Shown here piece by piece: positions 1-12,572 of a stretch of DNA of 64,000 nt (position 1 is its first letter; each line of letters starts with the position of its first letter). The translations under genes and the position numbers were made by a program. The notes beneath the pieces are model-generated. The model worked only from the letters and a program-made list of their open reading frames with translations. It was not told the DNA's origin and ran no database searches. The stretch is from positions 1,488,001-1,552,000 of the forward strand of contig JAFCIZ010000008.1 in assembly GCA_017871115.1 (NCBI GenBank), read 5' to 3'. This DNA comes from Cunninghamella blakesleeana (lineage: Eukaryota; Mucoromycota; Mucoromycetes; Mucorales; Cunninghamellaceae).

Positions 1-1
1 A

Positions 2-1734
2 TTTATTGCTATTGCTGTTTTATTAGTAGATATGTGTGCCCTGGCATATTATTTAATCGTCTTTCCTTATAATCACCCATACATTTGGTCTGATGAAAAT
101 ACCTCTATTTTTGAATTATTTGGTTCTTTTTGTGTTATTCTATTCACTTTATATGTGGTTTACTGTATACATTTCCATTATTATATGGCAATTAAAACAC
201 ATCCTGGTGGCACGAATAAAATTGAAAACGAAACTTCCAATACAAACTCTTCAGAGGTAATAATAAAATACATTTATTTTATTAGCAATATATATACACA
301 CTCATATATATATATATACTTATTATTATTTATATTACTATATATTGTATTAGGATCCAACCGTACATCATTCTTTATTAGAATATGAGGAACATGCTGA
401 AACAACAAAAATTTGTAAAAAATGTACGTTTTTATTCATATATAAAAAAAATAGCCGATATTATTATACTTGCAAAGTTTGTATTATTCATTCAAGATTT
501 TTATATATATTTATAGGTCAATTACCAAAACCTGAAAGAGCACATCATTGTAGTGTATGCAATGCCTGTGTATTGCGATTCGACCATCACTGTAAATCTT
601 TATTTATATATATTAAAAAAAAATGCAAAAAAAGAGCGAGAGAAAGGAGAGTAAAAAGGGATTCCATAAATACTTATGTTTTTTTTTTTTTTATTTTATA
701 ATATATTTATTTCTATTCATAATAGGCCCTTGGATCCATAATTGTGTAGGACATTTTAATCATCGATACTTTGTTTTATTTATGACTTATATGGTATTTG
801 CAGCAGCATATTTTGTCATCTTTGGATGGAGACCTTTTATTATTTGTTTAGATCTTGTGAATACGGAAGTAAGTTGATAAAAAAGACTATATTTCACATT
901 ATATTCAATTTATTTTATATATTTGATTTTATTTTATATTAGTGGCCATATTATTTCCCTCGTCCTTTAATGGCTTTTTCTTACATTCTTGCAATTTGTA
1001 TGGGCTTAGCTGTTGGTGCCTTATGTGCTTGGCATTATTACTTGGTATGAATATTATACATTTATTTATGTATGTATTGAATCAATGATTTATTTATTTT
1101 ATTACATTTATTGAATTAGATTTTGACATCTCAAACAACAGTAGAATTTTATAATAATTATTATGAAAAAGGCGTTGCAAAAAGTCAAGGAGAGGTAATG
1201 ACTGATATAGAAATGCTCTGATAATAGTAGTTAATGATATGTATATATATTCATATTTGTATATTATTATTATTATTATTATATTAATCTATAGATCTTT
1301 GTCAATATGTATAACTTTGGATATATTGAAAATTTACGCCGCTTTTTTAACATTGGTGATAAATAGTAAGTGATGGAAAAAAAAGAAGTATCCATATATA
1401 TATGTATGTGTGTATGGGTATAATTAACAGTAATTTTTATACTTAATTTTATTATTATCTATATGTGTATATAGTCCTTGGTATTCCGTTTTTTATCCAA
1501 TTCCAATTCCTCCTAAAGTAAGTAGTATAATACACACATACGCATATATATATATATATATATTATATTTTTTAGACTAACTTTTATAATTATGTTATAA
1601 TTGAAACAAATTAGGGAAATGGTCGTGTATTTGAAAAATGTCAAGAGTTTTATATGCTACCTCAAGCACAACAACAAGATGCAATATCATCACTCCGGGC
1701 AGTTCAAGATTTAGAAGATATTAAAGATCTTTAA
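2..1734 (+). CDS. DHHC palmitoyltransferase, ZDHHC16-like (5' partial)
   Basis: Protein S-acyltransferase, an integral membrane enzyme that attaches palmitate to cysteines of other proteins, probably in ER/Golgi membranes. The frame is open to the left edge, so the N terminus is missing. I read nine exons: 2-256, 354-423, 517-591, 726-868, 943-1044, 1120-1194, 1295-1365, 1475-1517 and 1615-1734; they sum to exactly 318 codons with the stop. The cysteine-rich domain reads CKKC, then [12 protein letters not shown], then DHHC; the DHHC cysteine codon is split by the intron at 592-725, and [15 protein letters not shown] follows. Hydrophobic segments lie in the first exon (two), after the DHHC core and in the fifth exon. 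The late segment [13 protein letters not shown] and the [13 protein letters not shown] stretch resemble the ZDHHC16 branch. The family is certain; the subfamily is inference. Confidence 0.9.
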
Positions 1735-2250
1735 AAAAAACATTATTATCATCATTTTGTATATCATTTTTCTTATATAATATTTATATAAATTTTTATT
1801 ACCTTTTTTTTTCTGATTGTAAAGCTTCATATTTTATTAATCATTCATTCATGTATTATTATTATTATTATTATTATCAGCTGATATACGTATATACTTG
1901 CGTTTATCTTATTATTTTACTACATATAATACAATTATTATAACTAATATTATTATTATTATATTTTATTTGTACTTTCCGAAATAAGAGATAAAAAATC
2001 GATGCATAAAAAAACCTGATGTTCAAAACGCCTAGTTTGATAGCTGGAAAAAAATGATTCCAATTTACTAGAAGCAACCCGGCCCCTTCCTATTTAGGAT
2101 TTTCACACACTTTCTTATTTCTGAATTTGAAAATATTTTAAATATAAACATGGAAAAAAAAATGCAAAAAGTATTGAAAAAAAAAAAAAAAGCGCTTTTC
2201 TTACCTATTCTCTTCTTTTTTATGAAATAAAATATTTATATATATTAAAA
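1735..2250. other. Intergenic, upstream of the FAR1-like gene
   Basis: A+T-rich DNA with a short (ATT)n microsatellite near 1855-1879 and T/A homopolymer runs. It holds the 3' end signals of the palmitoyltransferase gene and presumably the promoter of the next gene. No ORF or RNA gene was seen. Confidence 0.6.
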
Positions 2251-2961
2251 ATGGAAAAGTTGCTTTCTAAAGATGTTAAATTCGAATCAAAAGAGCAAGT
2301 TTTAAATGCTGTTAATGATATTGCTCGTCCTCTTGGATTCTTAGTGACTACAATTACAAGTAATACTAATAATCTTTATGCTGGTTGTGTTCATAATGGT
2401 AAACCAAGAAGCCATAAAAAACAAGGTGAACCTAACAAACCAAAGGAGAGACTAATAAAATCAAAAAAGGTAGAATGCAACTGGAATCTAAAGGCTAGAT
2501 TTATTAAAGATCCAGAATCAGAAGAGGAAAATGACAATTTTATCGTGGTGGAACCCAACGAACCTAAAAAAGATAAAAAAATTAAATCCAAAAAAAAAAT
2601 TGCAAAGGGAAACTGGCAGGTTATAATGGTCGATGATATAAATAAGCATACTTGTGGATTAGATAAAAATGAATCGTTTTATCATCAAAATCGTAAAATA
2701 AATATCTCTCAATATGAAAAAATTGTTTCTATGACACAAAATAACAAAACACCTAAACAAATTTTAGAAGAACTCAAAGATCCTATTACAAAGGAAGCAC
2801 CTGTAACGGCAAAAGATATTTATAACATTAGATATAAGCTATCAAAATTATCTGAAGTAAGCATTAAATAATAACTATAATAATAATACAAGGGATCCTT
2901 TATTAACTAAAGTTATGTTATTTACTATTAGAATGAAACGCCAGACAAGAGTAATGGTTAA
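2251..2961 (+). CDS. Small FAR1/GCM1-type zinc-binding protein
   Basis: Predicted basic nuclear protein of about 211 aa, built almost only of a FAR1/WRKY-GCM1-like zinc-binding fold, the N-terminal DNA-binding module of MULE-type transposases and their domesticated relatives. The ligand pattern is GCV (about residue 45), CNWNLKARF (about 75) and HTC (about 130). A lysine-rich insert (KKDKKIKSKKK) splits the domain. The frame has a stop at 2871, but a good donor (GTAAGC, 2857) and acceptor (TTAG, 2931) with a CTAA branch-like site would join it to a short last exon, 2932-2961. No transposase catalytic domain follows, so it is either a domesticated DNA-binding factor or the 5' remnant of a transposase gene. 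The DNA-binding role is inferred from the fold. Confidence 0.65.
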
Positions 2962-3888
2962 ATAAAAATATCATTAAAAAAAACACACTATCTCATATTT
3001 CTTCTTTTTATATAGAAACCTGATTGATCATAAAAAAATCTTTTTCATCAACTTTTTAAAACCATATTTTATTATATTATATTTATTAATGTATTATATT
3101 ATTATAACTTATATTTATTTTAAAGTCTTATATCACAAAAAACAATAAAGTCAATACCACCTATTATCACAAAGATTATGCCATTAGGAACCACTAGATT
3201 TTTTTTTAAAAAAAACCAACAGGTATGGTATAGGTGTTTGTTCGCACTCTATTTTTTATATACATTTATCATTAAGCTTCTTATTCTAATTAATTAAGAA
3301 CCCTCGATTGTTAGGAATTAAACTATATACTTTTTTAATACATCAATTAGTCAAAGTGCTTAAAAAATAATGAAAAAATTAATAGTAATAATAATAACCG
3401 TAAATAACAATATATTTATCTAAAAAAAATTAACCATTGAAAGAGGCTACCTCTTTTTTCATTAAAGTTGGCAAGTAGCTTATTTAATACACATGCATAT
3501 TGATTATTTATTAAAAAAAAGAACTTGATCGCGTAAAAAATCGGCAAATTATATTGACATTCTTCTACTTTATTTTATCAATTCATTATTAAAATAATCA
3601 GTATAATAGCATCTTAACATAAGGTAATGCATGTATTTCATTGTATGCCCCAAAATGTAAGATTTTAAGTTGAAATTCCGAATTTTATGTTAAATAGAGA
3701 TTTTTTCTTCTCGCTCCATTATTTTTTTAATTACTTATATTCTTTGTTTTTCTTTGTACTATTCCATCAAAAATTGAAGGGTGTGGTACGTATAGTGCTT
3801 TATCTTGAAGTATCTAGGTTCAAGAATGCAAGAATAAAATAAAATAATAAAAAAATTTAAAACTGTCAATATGTCAAATTCGATACAG
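2962..3888. other. Intergenic A+T-rich DNA
   Basis: No convincing ORF, RNA gene or recognisable mobile-element fragment was found. The last part, from about 3860, already belongs to the segment shared with F-box copies 2 and 3. Confidence 0.5.
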
Positions 3889-4300
3889 TTATTGTATTTA
3901 ACATAAAATAATAATATTGAATGACTTCATAATTTATAGTATACTTGTACTTCACATAAATTATTTAATTTTTATTATAGAATCATTACTGTGTGCCTGA
4001 TAGAAAATGAACTATTTATATTAATTTATCTTATACCATAATCTTAAATCTTCCATTCCTGTAGATTCATTTTCATATGCATACTTTAAACTCTATTCTA
4101 ATCCATACTATATTCACTAGATAACTCTATAACTTTATTTCATACTATGTAATATACAAATTAAGTCTATTATCACTAATCCATTAAAAAGTATAAATTT
4201 ATCACTATTTTTAAACATTTGAACAAAGATTAACCAAAATTTTCACAATATTTGCTCTGCCTTTCTATAGTTTTTATTTTTTAGTTTGATAAATTCAACA
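3889..4300 (+). repeat. Solo LTR relic, element-B family
   Basis: About 410 bp align by eye along their whole length with the LTRs of element B (34979-35385): the early GTATTTAACATAAAATAATAA block, the CCTGATA...AAAATGA block, the TATAAATT box region and the end GATAAATTCAACA. The 5' terminus has decayed (TTATTG in place of TGTTG). The LTR lies just 3' of F-box copy 1 and points against it. Its flanking sequence (TATGTCAAATTCGATACAG) is the same sequence that flanks the LTR beside copy 2, so the two are one ancestral insertion. Confidence 0.8.
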
Positions 4301-4786
4301 ACAATAATCAAATTAAACAATAATAAAATAAAATAGAATAGAAAGTGGAATAGACTTGATCTTTTAAATTTGTTGATAAAAAATTCAAATATAATCAAAG
4401 TAAAACAGAGCAAAATATAAAACTAAACTAACTAAAAAAAACTAGATATTAATACGTGAAAGATAAAATAAGATGATTTTTATTATAATAGAATTTTGAT
4501 TAATATTTATATCAGCGTGTAAATTGCATTAAAGCAAAATAAAATTAAAAAGAAAAATTCACTTTTTATAGAAAAAGAAGAGCTTCTTTAAAAGAAAAGT
4601 ATATTAACAATATATATATAAACAGAAGAAAGTAATACAAAAAAAGGGATGCATAAAATACATTTGGGTGGTGACAAAAATCAATCCTATTTTATTTTTA
4701 TTTTCAAACTACACTTTACTTTTTACTTCTGACTTATTTGTTATATTTTTTTTAAAGTGTCAGGGTATTGCTAATTACTTTAGGTC
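4301..4786. other. 3' flank of F-box copy 1
   Basis: Non-coding part of the triplicated block between the gene and its solo LTR. It matches the 3' flank of copy 2 (inverted), for example the AAAATCAATCCTATTTTATTTT stretch near 4678. No separate gene was seen. Confidence 0.6.
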
Positions 4787-6025
4787 TTACATATAATCGG
4801 GGAGATGTAATACATCCGTTAATCCTTCCTTATGTATTTCCCATATTGGTTTGCTTGTCATGGGGAGGAAATGCTTAATGGCAACATCTATATCACTATT
4901 GTCATCTCCACTAATACTTAATAATATATTCCCGTTATCTTCTATCCTTATAATTGTTGAAAACGCATACCTTCTTTTCACATACCATTTATCTTTGTTT
5001 TCTACCATATGCTGTATTACTGCCATAGCTTCTTTCTCTTCAGATGTAATGAGACGTGCAATAGGCACCTTCCCAGATAGTATATCCTGTATATCAATAA
5101 CGGAATCTGATGAACAACCCCAACCCCATGCATAATCATCTTCTTCTATATTCCAAGTACCATCTTCATTCATCTGAACTGCTGCTCCCTCTTGTGAAAG
5201 TTTGTATCCCCACTCTTCATTTATATAGCATTCATCAACTGCCGAACCTACACTACCATATTGTAGCATTTTATTCACCTTGATGTAATCTTTTGTGAAT
5301 ACTGCTTTACAAAATTCTGGATATGGAGTGTCATCCCAAATACCCAATTTCGCCGGAATACGGTAGCTATGTTCACCTGTATCTCGCTCTTTCACGTAAA
5401 TACTTTTTGCCGAATCTATATGGTCACATAATGTTAACCATATTACATTCATACAGGGAGATACATCTGATATCATCCCTTTTGATCCTAAGTACGTGGC
5501 TTTTTGTTCATCATTTAGATATTTTCTTAAATTTTCATCCTGCCATAATTTATCTAGTGTATCCAGGTCAGCCGTGGTACAATATATGTGAGAAAATGGA
5601 TTTTCTATGGTTACGTCTACCATGTCTAATTTTCCCTTGCGAGTATAGTATACATTCATGTCTCTTATATTCGATATTTCAGGACCTATATATCTCATAC
5701 CAAATATAAATTCCTTTTCATGCGCCAAACGATTTGCCGAGTCACAATATCTTGTATTCCATACACGTATTACTTTCTTTACTGCGTCCTCATTTTCCAA
5801 TTGTACACACTTAATCATAGGCATTTTTACCTGGGGAAAATATAATGTCTTCATTTGATATAGTAACTTGATATCTCCACCTCGTTCCAAAATACGGTTA
5901 AGAAGGACTCCAGGTCCACCTTCAATAAATAACCTAATACGGTCAGGTTTTGTACCTAATGCAAGAGAAGTATAAGGATCACAAAATGTGGCAATATAAG
6001 AAATGATTTCATTGGGTAAATTCAT
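4787..6025 (-). CDS. F-box/ankyrin-like protein, copy 1
   Basis: Intronless ORF of 412 aa. Residues 2-23 (LPNEIISYIATFCDPYTSL) look like a short F-box, the Skp1-binding motif of SCF ubiquitin ligases. The middle (about 125-260) has ankyrin-like helical pairs such as NVIWLTLCDHIDSAKSIYVKE and PEFCKAVFTKDYIKVNKML. The C-terminal third is acidic and Trp-rich (DDYAWGWGCSSDS) and ends LPDYM. Two paralogues, at 17553-18794 and 23937-25166, share the whole length. The 5' flank carries a conserved block near 6172-6236 and a B-family solo LTR lies downstream. A substrate-receptor role is inferred only from the N-terminal motif; I do not recognise a named family for the rest. The open frame in all three copies argues for function or very recent duplication. 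Confidence 0.75.
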   Translation of the reverse strand: MNLPNEIISYIATFCDPYTSLALGTKPDRIRLFIEGGPGVLLNRILERGGDIKLLYQMKTLYFPQVKMPMIKCVQLENEDAVKKVIRVWNTRYCDSANRLAHEKEFIFGMRYIGPEISNIRDMNVYYTRKGKLDMVDVTIENPFSHIYCTTADLDTLDKLWQDENLRKYLNDEQKATYLGSKGMISDVSPCMNVIWLTLCDHIDSAKSIYVKERDTGEHSYRIPAKLGIWDDTPYPEFCKAVFTKDYIKVNKMLQYGSVGSAVDECYINEEWGYKLSQEGAAVQMNEDGTWNIEEDDYAWGWGCSSDSVIDIQDILSGKVPIARLITSEEKEAMAVIQHMVENKDKWYVKRRYAFSTIIRIEDNGNILLSISGDDNSDIDVAIKHFLPMTSKPIWEIHKEGLTDVLHLPDYM

Positions 6026-6171
6026 GTTGTTTATTTTTTATTTTTATTTTTGAAAAATAATGAATTTTATTATAAAAAGATTTTGATTTATATTTATGTG
6101 TTTTCTATCGGTGTGTAAAATATATTAAAGAGAAATAAATAAAAAAAGTAAAAAAAAAGCAAGAGGGAAGG

Positions 6172-6236
6172 TAGCACCGCAGCTGTCGCAGAGACTACAT
6201 TGTAACACTATTTTTAACTTCATCTCTTTTTTGTCG
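6172..6236 (-). promoter_or_regulatory. Conserved upstream block of F-box copy 1
   Basis: A block centred on GCGACAGCTGCGG, about 150-210 bp upstream of the ATG, followed (reading away from the gene) by a conserved stretch ending in GATGAAGTTAAAAATAGTG. It recurs at 17343-17402 and 23713-23772 at nearly the same distance from the other two start codons. Its G+C content stands out from the surroundings and it holds a CAGCTG E-box-like palindrome. A promoter role is inferred from conservation and position. Confidence 0.45.
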
Positions 6237-7314
6237 TGCAATAAATATTTTTTTTATAATAAATAGCAATATAGTTTACATAAAATAATCAAAACTGAAT
6301 TTAAATAAAAGATATTGTGAATTTATTTTATAAAATATCCAGTTTTTCTTTATGGATTTAGTAAGGTAAATTAGTTAGAGTATTAAATTTAGTTAATAGT
6401 GAATATCAGTATTTTATGTTATAAGTATATACAACTTTGTTTATATTAAATGAAATAATTAAAGTAATAAAATTGATATATATAATCGAATTATAGTCAA
6501 CAATTATATAAATAAAATAAAATGGTATACAAATCAGATCAATCAGCCAATCAAAATCTATATCAAGAAATTTGTTACACATTAAGAGTGCTTGACTCAC
6601 TAAGAAAAAGTAAAGTTGATATAAGAAAACAATAATACCAGTAATATATATATATATATATATATAAGTATACATAAATATATAAATACGTTTCTTAAAA
6701 TATTAAATTGAATATTGCTTTAGGCGTTTTGTTATGAAAAAGCAAAATAATAAAATAAAAAGTAAGGAGTATAGAAATAAAAGCTTACCCTTTTTATAAC
6801 CTATACAGTCTGCTTATTTTTAAAGGCTGTCATTATTACAACAAGCAATAGTAATTGAAGGTATCACTGGTTTTTAATTTTTTATAATTATTATGTTTTT
6901 TAAATATGCTAGTTTAAACTACTCATTCCATCTGATTTTACTTTTTCTTTTTTTGGAAAAGATAGGGACTGGAATGGTAAGCTTAAAAGATTTCGATTAA
7001 GAATAAAGTATAAATTGAATACAATGATGTTTTTAATAAAATGTATACCGTATTAAATAAATAAGTAAAAATGGTAGTCAGTTATTTATTAAAAGATTAT
7101 GATTGATATTTTTTTTCAACAATTTATAAAGTGGTCAACTCAATAATAATAAAATAAGAGACAACCCACAATTTGATAATGATAGATAGCAATAATAATG
7201 GAGTGTTTAAATTCTGTAAATCTCAATTAAGTTTTTATCTCTCTTCTTGTACTCCTTTTTTTCTTTTAACTCTTTCCGTTTTATTAATTATTTTTTTTTA
7301 AAAAATAAAAAAAT
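6237..7314. other. Intergenic: end of duplicated block and TatD upstream region
   Basis: Up to about 6640 the sequence is the inverted counterpart of about 17010-17345. A (TA)n tract at about 6644-6664 sits at the breakpoint of the similarity. From there to 7314 is unique A+T-rich DNA that should hold the promoter of the TatD-family gene. No further gene was seen. Confidence 0.55.
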
Positions 7315-8644
7315 ATGATAGATGTACACGCACATATTAATACTAAAAATTTCCCTCCAGTTGTATTTCAAGATATGTTAAAATCAGCTAAAGAAAAAGG
7401 TGTAAAACATATTGTAAGCGTATCAGAATCTATTCAAGATGCAAAAGATATAATATCATTGGCAAAACAATCCAATGGTATGATTTGGCCTTCTATTGGT
7501 TTACATCCTGTTCAGCATACTGATCAGCAGTTAGAACGGTCTGTAACTATGGAAGACTGGGAGGCATTCAAACCACTTTTAGAAAAAGTAATAGCTGATA
7601 AAACAATAGTGTGTGTTGGTGAAGGTAGAAATAAAAATAAAGCTAAAAACATATTGATCAATCTATAGCGAAATAGAAAATAAAAATGAAAAAAACCATT
7701 TGAATTATAACTAAATATATAATTTATTTAAAAGTTGGGTTAGATTTTTCACGTCATATTATACAACAAAATGAAAATAATCTTATCCAAAGTGAACAAG
7801 AATTAAAACAAATTCAATGCGAAGTATTTAAAGCTCAAGTAGAAATGGCTGTAAAAGCTGATTTACCTCTAAATGTTCATTCAAGGTAAGATGATGCATA
7901 TTAAATTCATGGATGTAAAAAATCTTTTTAGTCTTTTACTTTACTGGATACTTTTTTTGTCATCATTTTTTTATTTTTATAGAAATGCAGGTCATTATGC
8001 TTTATCCATTTTATACGAATGTGGTGCAAAATTAGTAAATATGCATGCTTTTGATGGAAAGTAGGTTTTTTTTTAATTTATACCATAGTTAATATTTTTA
8101 AAACTTTTATAAGTTTAATTATCATTACTATTTATATTTATAAATATTCTTATTATTATTAGGGCTTCTTATACAAAAAAAGCTATAGATGAAGGGTATT
8201 TTAATATACGATAGCATATACATATACATAATATTTGAATAAATAAATAAGTTTATAAATAATGTTTACTTTCTATAGGTATTATTTTTCAATACCACCA
8301 TCAATGATAAGGTTACCACAACAAAAAGCATTGGCTAAAAATATACCATTGACATCTTTGTTATTGGAATCGGATTCACCAGCACTAGGGCCAGAAAAAG
8401 GCGTGGATAATGAACCTAAGAATATTTTTATAGCAGCTCAAGGAATATCTCATGTTAAAAATATACCAATAGAAACAGTGGTAATATTTGTATTTATGTT
8501 TATGCTCATATTTATAAATTAATATTAAATATATTAAATAATATTAACTAATATTATAATTTATATTAATTTTTTTTTATTATATATATATTATAGGTAG
8601 AACAAACTACTCTTAATGCTCTCAAACTTTTCAAAACCGCATAA
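7315..8644 (+). CDS. TatD-family metal-dependent hydrolase (TATDN3-like)
   Basis: Predicted metal-dependent hydrolase/DNase of the amidohydrolase-like TatD family, 273 aa. Six exons: 7315-7624, 7735-7885, 7983-8060, 8163-8195, 8279-8480 and 8597-8644; they sum to 274 codons including the stop. Metal-ligand motifs are all visible: HAH at residues 5-7, GEVGLDF (Glu 103, codon 104 split by intron 1), NVHSR, NMHAFDG, and ESDSPALGPEKG in place of the usual ETDSP. The start is the first ATG, since the HxH motif must lie at the extreme N terminus. Exon 4 is only 33 nt. The cellular substrate is unknown; yeast and animal relatives are exonucleases linked to DNA repair and apoptosis. Confidence 0.9.
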
Positions 8645-8848
8645 TTTTTTTCAGAGATTTTATTTTGTTTAAATTCCGATTTTTTTGGCGTGTAAAAAGG
8701 AAAAATTGTTTTTCTCATTATTATTTCCTTTTTCTTTTTCCTTTAATATCATTTATTTTAAATAAATATTTTTTTATATATATTATATTATATTCATTAT
8801 TATTGCATCTTCTTTTTTTTTTCTTTTTTTAAAAATAAATAAAAAACA

Positions 8849-11800
8849 ATGACAACCTCTAAGTATGAGGAATCAGTAAAAGAATTGGCTTGTGACGATG
8901 AAGGAAGACGACTTAAGGCTTTACGTTTCATTAAGAATTCAGTTATTGGGAATAAAACTAAAAAAGATCTTTATATTCAACTTGGCGTAATTCAACGGTA
9001 ATCATATGAATAATTTTTATATCAAAGTACCCATATATATATTTACTAACAGATATACTTATTTTTTTTATTTATTTACAGATTAGTTGATTATTTAACT
9101 TTACCAGATACAGATTTAGTTTATAATTTAAAAGTTCAAGCAGTGACAATTCTCGGTAGTATTGCATATGGTAAATAACTCATAAGAAAATATCTTAAAA
9201 TTGAATTGGTTAATAAGACATATACATACTATTTTTTTTATTTATTTATTACCTTTTTACCTTCAAGCATATATTTATTTATTTAAAGAGAGGGAGAGAT
9301 AGCAGGTTAGATAATTTTAGTGGTTTTTTTTTAGAAAAAGGATAAATATGTTTTATTATAGACTAACAACAAACTTTCTTTTTTATATATATTTATATCT
9401 AAAGGTAAAGATGAAAACGTATCTTCGGTTGTTGCCGCAGGCGCGATAGGACCATTATTGGATACATTATCACTTCCACAAGATATACCTGTTTTAGAAG
9501 CCATCCATGCAAAACGGAAACTTCTTGAAGCATCAACACGATCATTAAAAGCCATATTTTCCACCTCTTCTGTTTTTAAGGATGATATATTTACAGTAAG
9601 ATAAAAATGGCGATTTGTCCAATTTTGATTTATTTATTTAATAATACTTATTTGCTCACTCATTTTTTCTTTATGTGTTGTAGGATAAACATATCAAAAG
9701 TATTGTAATACTATTAGATGCAACCTCATCATATTTAACAAAAGATACTCAAACCAATATAACCTCTGATGGCTTATCATTTAGTATGATTGCTGAATTT
9801 ATTGCTACTATAATCGCTAAATGCTGTGATACCCAAGAACAACAAATGCAATTGGCTTCGGCAGGTGTAATACAACCTTTGATTAATTTATTACATTCAG
9901 GATATATCAAGGTAATAACAACTTTTATTTTTTATTAAATATGGATATATATGTACAATGGATCTAATGTTTTTTTTTTTTAAAAAAAAAAAATGATCAA
10001 TGTTTTATTTGTATATTAAAAAGGCACAAGAAGCTGCTTTGGATGCATTATCAACACTTGGAAGAGAAAACTCTGAATTAGCTGAAATTATTATTCATTC
10101 AAAATGTAAGTTGCTATAATCAATATATATACTTAAAAAAAGTAAAAATATAGTAGGAGAAGAAAATACTTATGCAATATGATATATTGTAGCCGTGGAC
10201 TCGAATCAGCTTACAACTGCCACTATGATCGATTTTGTCAAAGGAAATTCACCAAATATGCGATTAATAGCAGCAACATGGTAGGTATTAGAATATAAAA
10301 GTTTTAACGATCTTTTTTAAAAAAAAAAAAAATAAGAATAAGAATCAAGAAAATAATTGCTAATTATACTCTTTTTTCTCTTTTTTATTTGTAGTCTTAC
10401 CAACTTATATAGATCGGGTGTGTTTTCAGAACCATTTACTGAAATTGTATTGGTAGTACTTCCTGCTTTAGTTAATTTAATGAAAGAAGAATCCGGCTAT
10501 GTACAAGAACAAGCACCTTTGGTATTAGCAGATTTAATTAAAGATAGTGATGACATGCAAAAAGCAGCTTATGATGCAGATATTATCCCTCGGTTGGCAG
10601 AATTATTGATATCAGTTTCGTCCGTTGAAAATGAAGAGAAGGAAGAAATTGGTGTACCAGGGATTGGAAGTATAGTAATGAGAAAGGAAAAAATTAAAGA
10701 GGTAAGGATTTGTAAGAATAGGTATTTTTTATAAATAATAATGAATATAATTTTTATATTAATCCATCGAGTACTATTTTATTTATTTATCTATTTTTAA
10801 TAATGTAATAGAATTCTCTTATTGCTCTTGCAGCTGCCACTTTATCAAAAGAGGAATGTCGTGCACAGGTAATTAGTATATTTATTATATAAATTGTTTA
10901 AAAAACAAATGTTTTTATTATAGTTAATAATTAATATATATCATATTTTATATTTATTATAGGCAATTGATTGTAAAATACTCCCACATGTTGTATCAGC
11001 ACTACAAAGTAAACAGGTGAATGTCAGATTGGCTGCATGTCAATGTACTAAGTCCCTTTCTAGAAGTGTATCAAGTTTAAGAACAAGTTTAGTTGATGTT
11101 GGTATAGCTACTCCTTTGATAAAGGTATATATACATATTTCCTAAAATAAAAAGAAAATGGTACATAGATAACTAATTTTAACTCTGATTCCGATTTTTT
11201 TCTTTTATATTTCAATTATAGCTTTTAGATGACGAATCAATAATTGTTCAGGCAGCTGCTTGTGGGGCTTTGTGTAACTTAGCACTTGACTTCTCTCCTA
11301 TGAAAAAGGTACTGGTTTTAAGTACATGAGCATTATTATAAATATGTATATAGTTATTTATTTATATTTATTTTATTATTTAAAATTAGAACGTAATTGA
11401 TGCTGGAGCTATTAATAAATTTGTTGAATATTCTCGATCAAGCGATCCTAAACTTCAATTGAATGGAATATGGGCTATTAAAAGTCTTTTACATAAAGCA
11501 GATTTAGAAGCAAAAAAATCAGTGATGGAGGTATTAACTTATAATTCTTTAATTGAACTATTACATGAACCAAAACCCGAAGTACAGGAGCAAGCACTGG
11601 AAGTAGTCCGTAACTTGATCTGTGGACAACTTGAAGATGTGGAATATGTTATGAATGGCATTGGAAAAGAAGATCTTTTAGATGTTTTAGAAAATAAACT
11701 TCAAGTCGGCTCCAATATGGATATTGAAGGGGTCGATAATGATTCTGATATAGCTGTATGTACCTAACTATTTATAATTATAATAATCATTATATATATA

Positions 11801-12361
11801 TTAAATTTCTATATATGTAAATATTTTGTTATGTATTTTCTTTTTTTTATAGAATCTGGAAGCAGCTTTATATATCATTGTCAATATGTGTAGTGGTGCT
11901 GAAGAGCCTAGAGTAGCATCAATGAGTAGACCAAGTATTGTTAATAGTGTTATTCATCATTTAGTAAGTAAAAAATAAATATAAATATAATAATAGGTAG
12001 AACTAAATATATTAAACAAAATAATTATTTATTTATATAACTATTATTTTTTTAAAAAATATAGTCGCATGAAAATCCTTCTATTCGTTTAGCGGCTTCT
12101 TGGTGCATTATTAATTGGACTTGGGGCGATGAAGATTGTCAAAGTGGTAAATATATTATTGTGATTTTAATTATAGTATTTGATCATTTCTTCTAACATT
12201 ATTATTACTATTATTATTTAGCCGTTGTTGAAAGAGTAAGAAAGTTAAGAGAACTTGGTGCTGAACAAAAATTGCAAGCTATGGATAAAGATCCAAATTT
12301 GGACGTTCGTCATAGAGTCAAAACAGCTTTAGATCAGTTTAGTGTTGCAGATGAAATGTAA
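8849..12361 (+). CDS. ARMC8: Armadillo-repeat protein ARMC8/Gid5, GID/CTLH ubiquitin ligase subunit
   Basis: Armadillo scaffold of 712 aa, related to ARMC8 of animals and Gid5/Vid28 of yeast, which holds the substrate receptor in the GID/CTLH E3 ubiquitin ligase. Fourteen exons: 8849-8997, 9082-9170, 9405-9595, 9684-9911, 10024-10105, 10193-10280, 10395-10701, 10812-10868, 10963-11124, 11222-11308, 11390-11755, 11853-11963, 12065-12146 and 12222-12361; the sum is exactly 713 codons. Repeats are evident throughout (GVIQRLVDYL, GAIGPLLDTL, GVIQPLINLLHSG, AAATLSKEECRAQ, AACGALCNLALD, EVVRNLICG). The C-terminal stretch ASWCIINWTWGDE, then RVRKLRELGAEQKL, matches the ARMC8 end. The length agrees with the human protein (about 670 aa). 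The cytosolic degradation role (gluconeogenic enzymes in yeast) is family knowledge. Confidence 0.88.
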
Positions 12362-12572
12362 AAAAACAAAAGTTCTATTATAAAATCACTTTGCATTTTT
12401 TAAAATTATATTTGGTATCAGAAAAAATATATATATTCTTTTCTTTCTTTCTTTATTTTTTTATTATTATTTGCTTATTTAAAACTGCTTATATATAAAA
12501 AATCAAAATTTGAACATATTTAGCTTAAATAATAGACATATTAACTTTAAAAGTTAATAATCATAATTTTTT

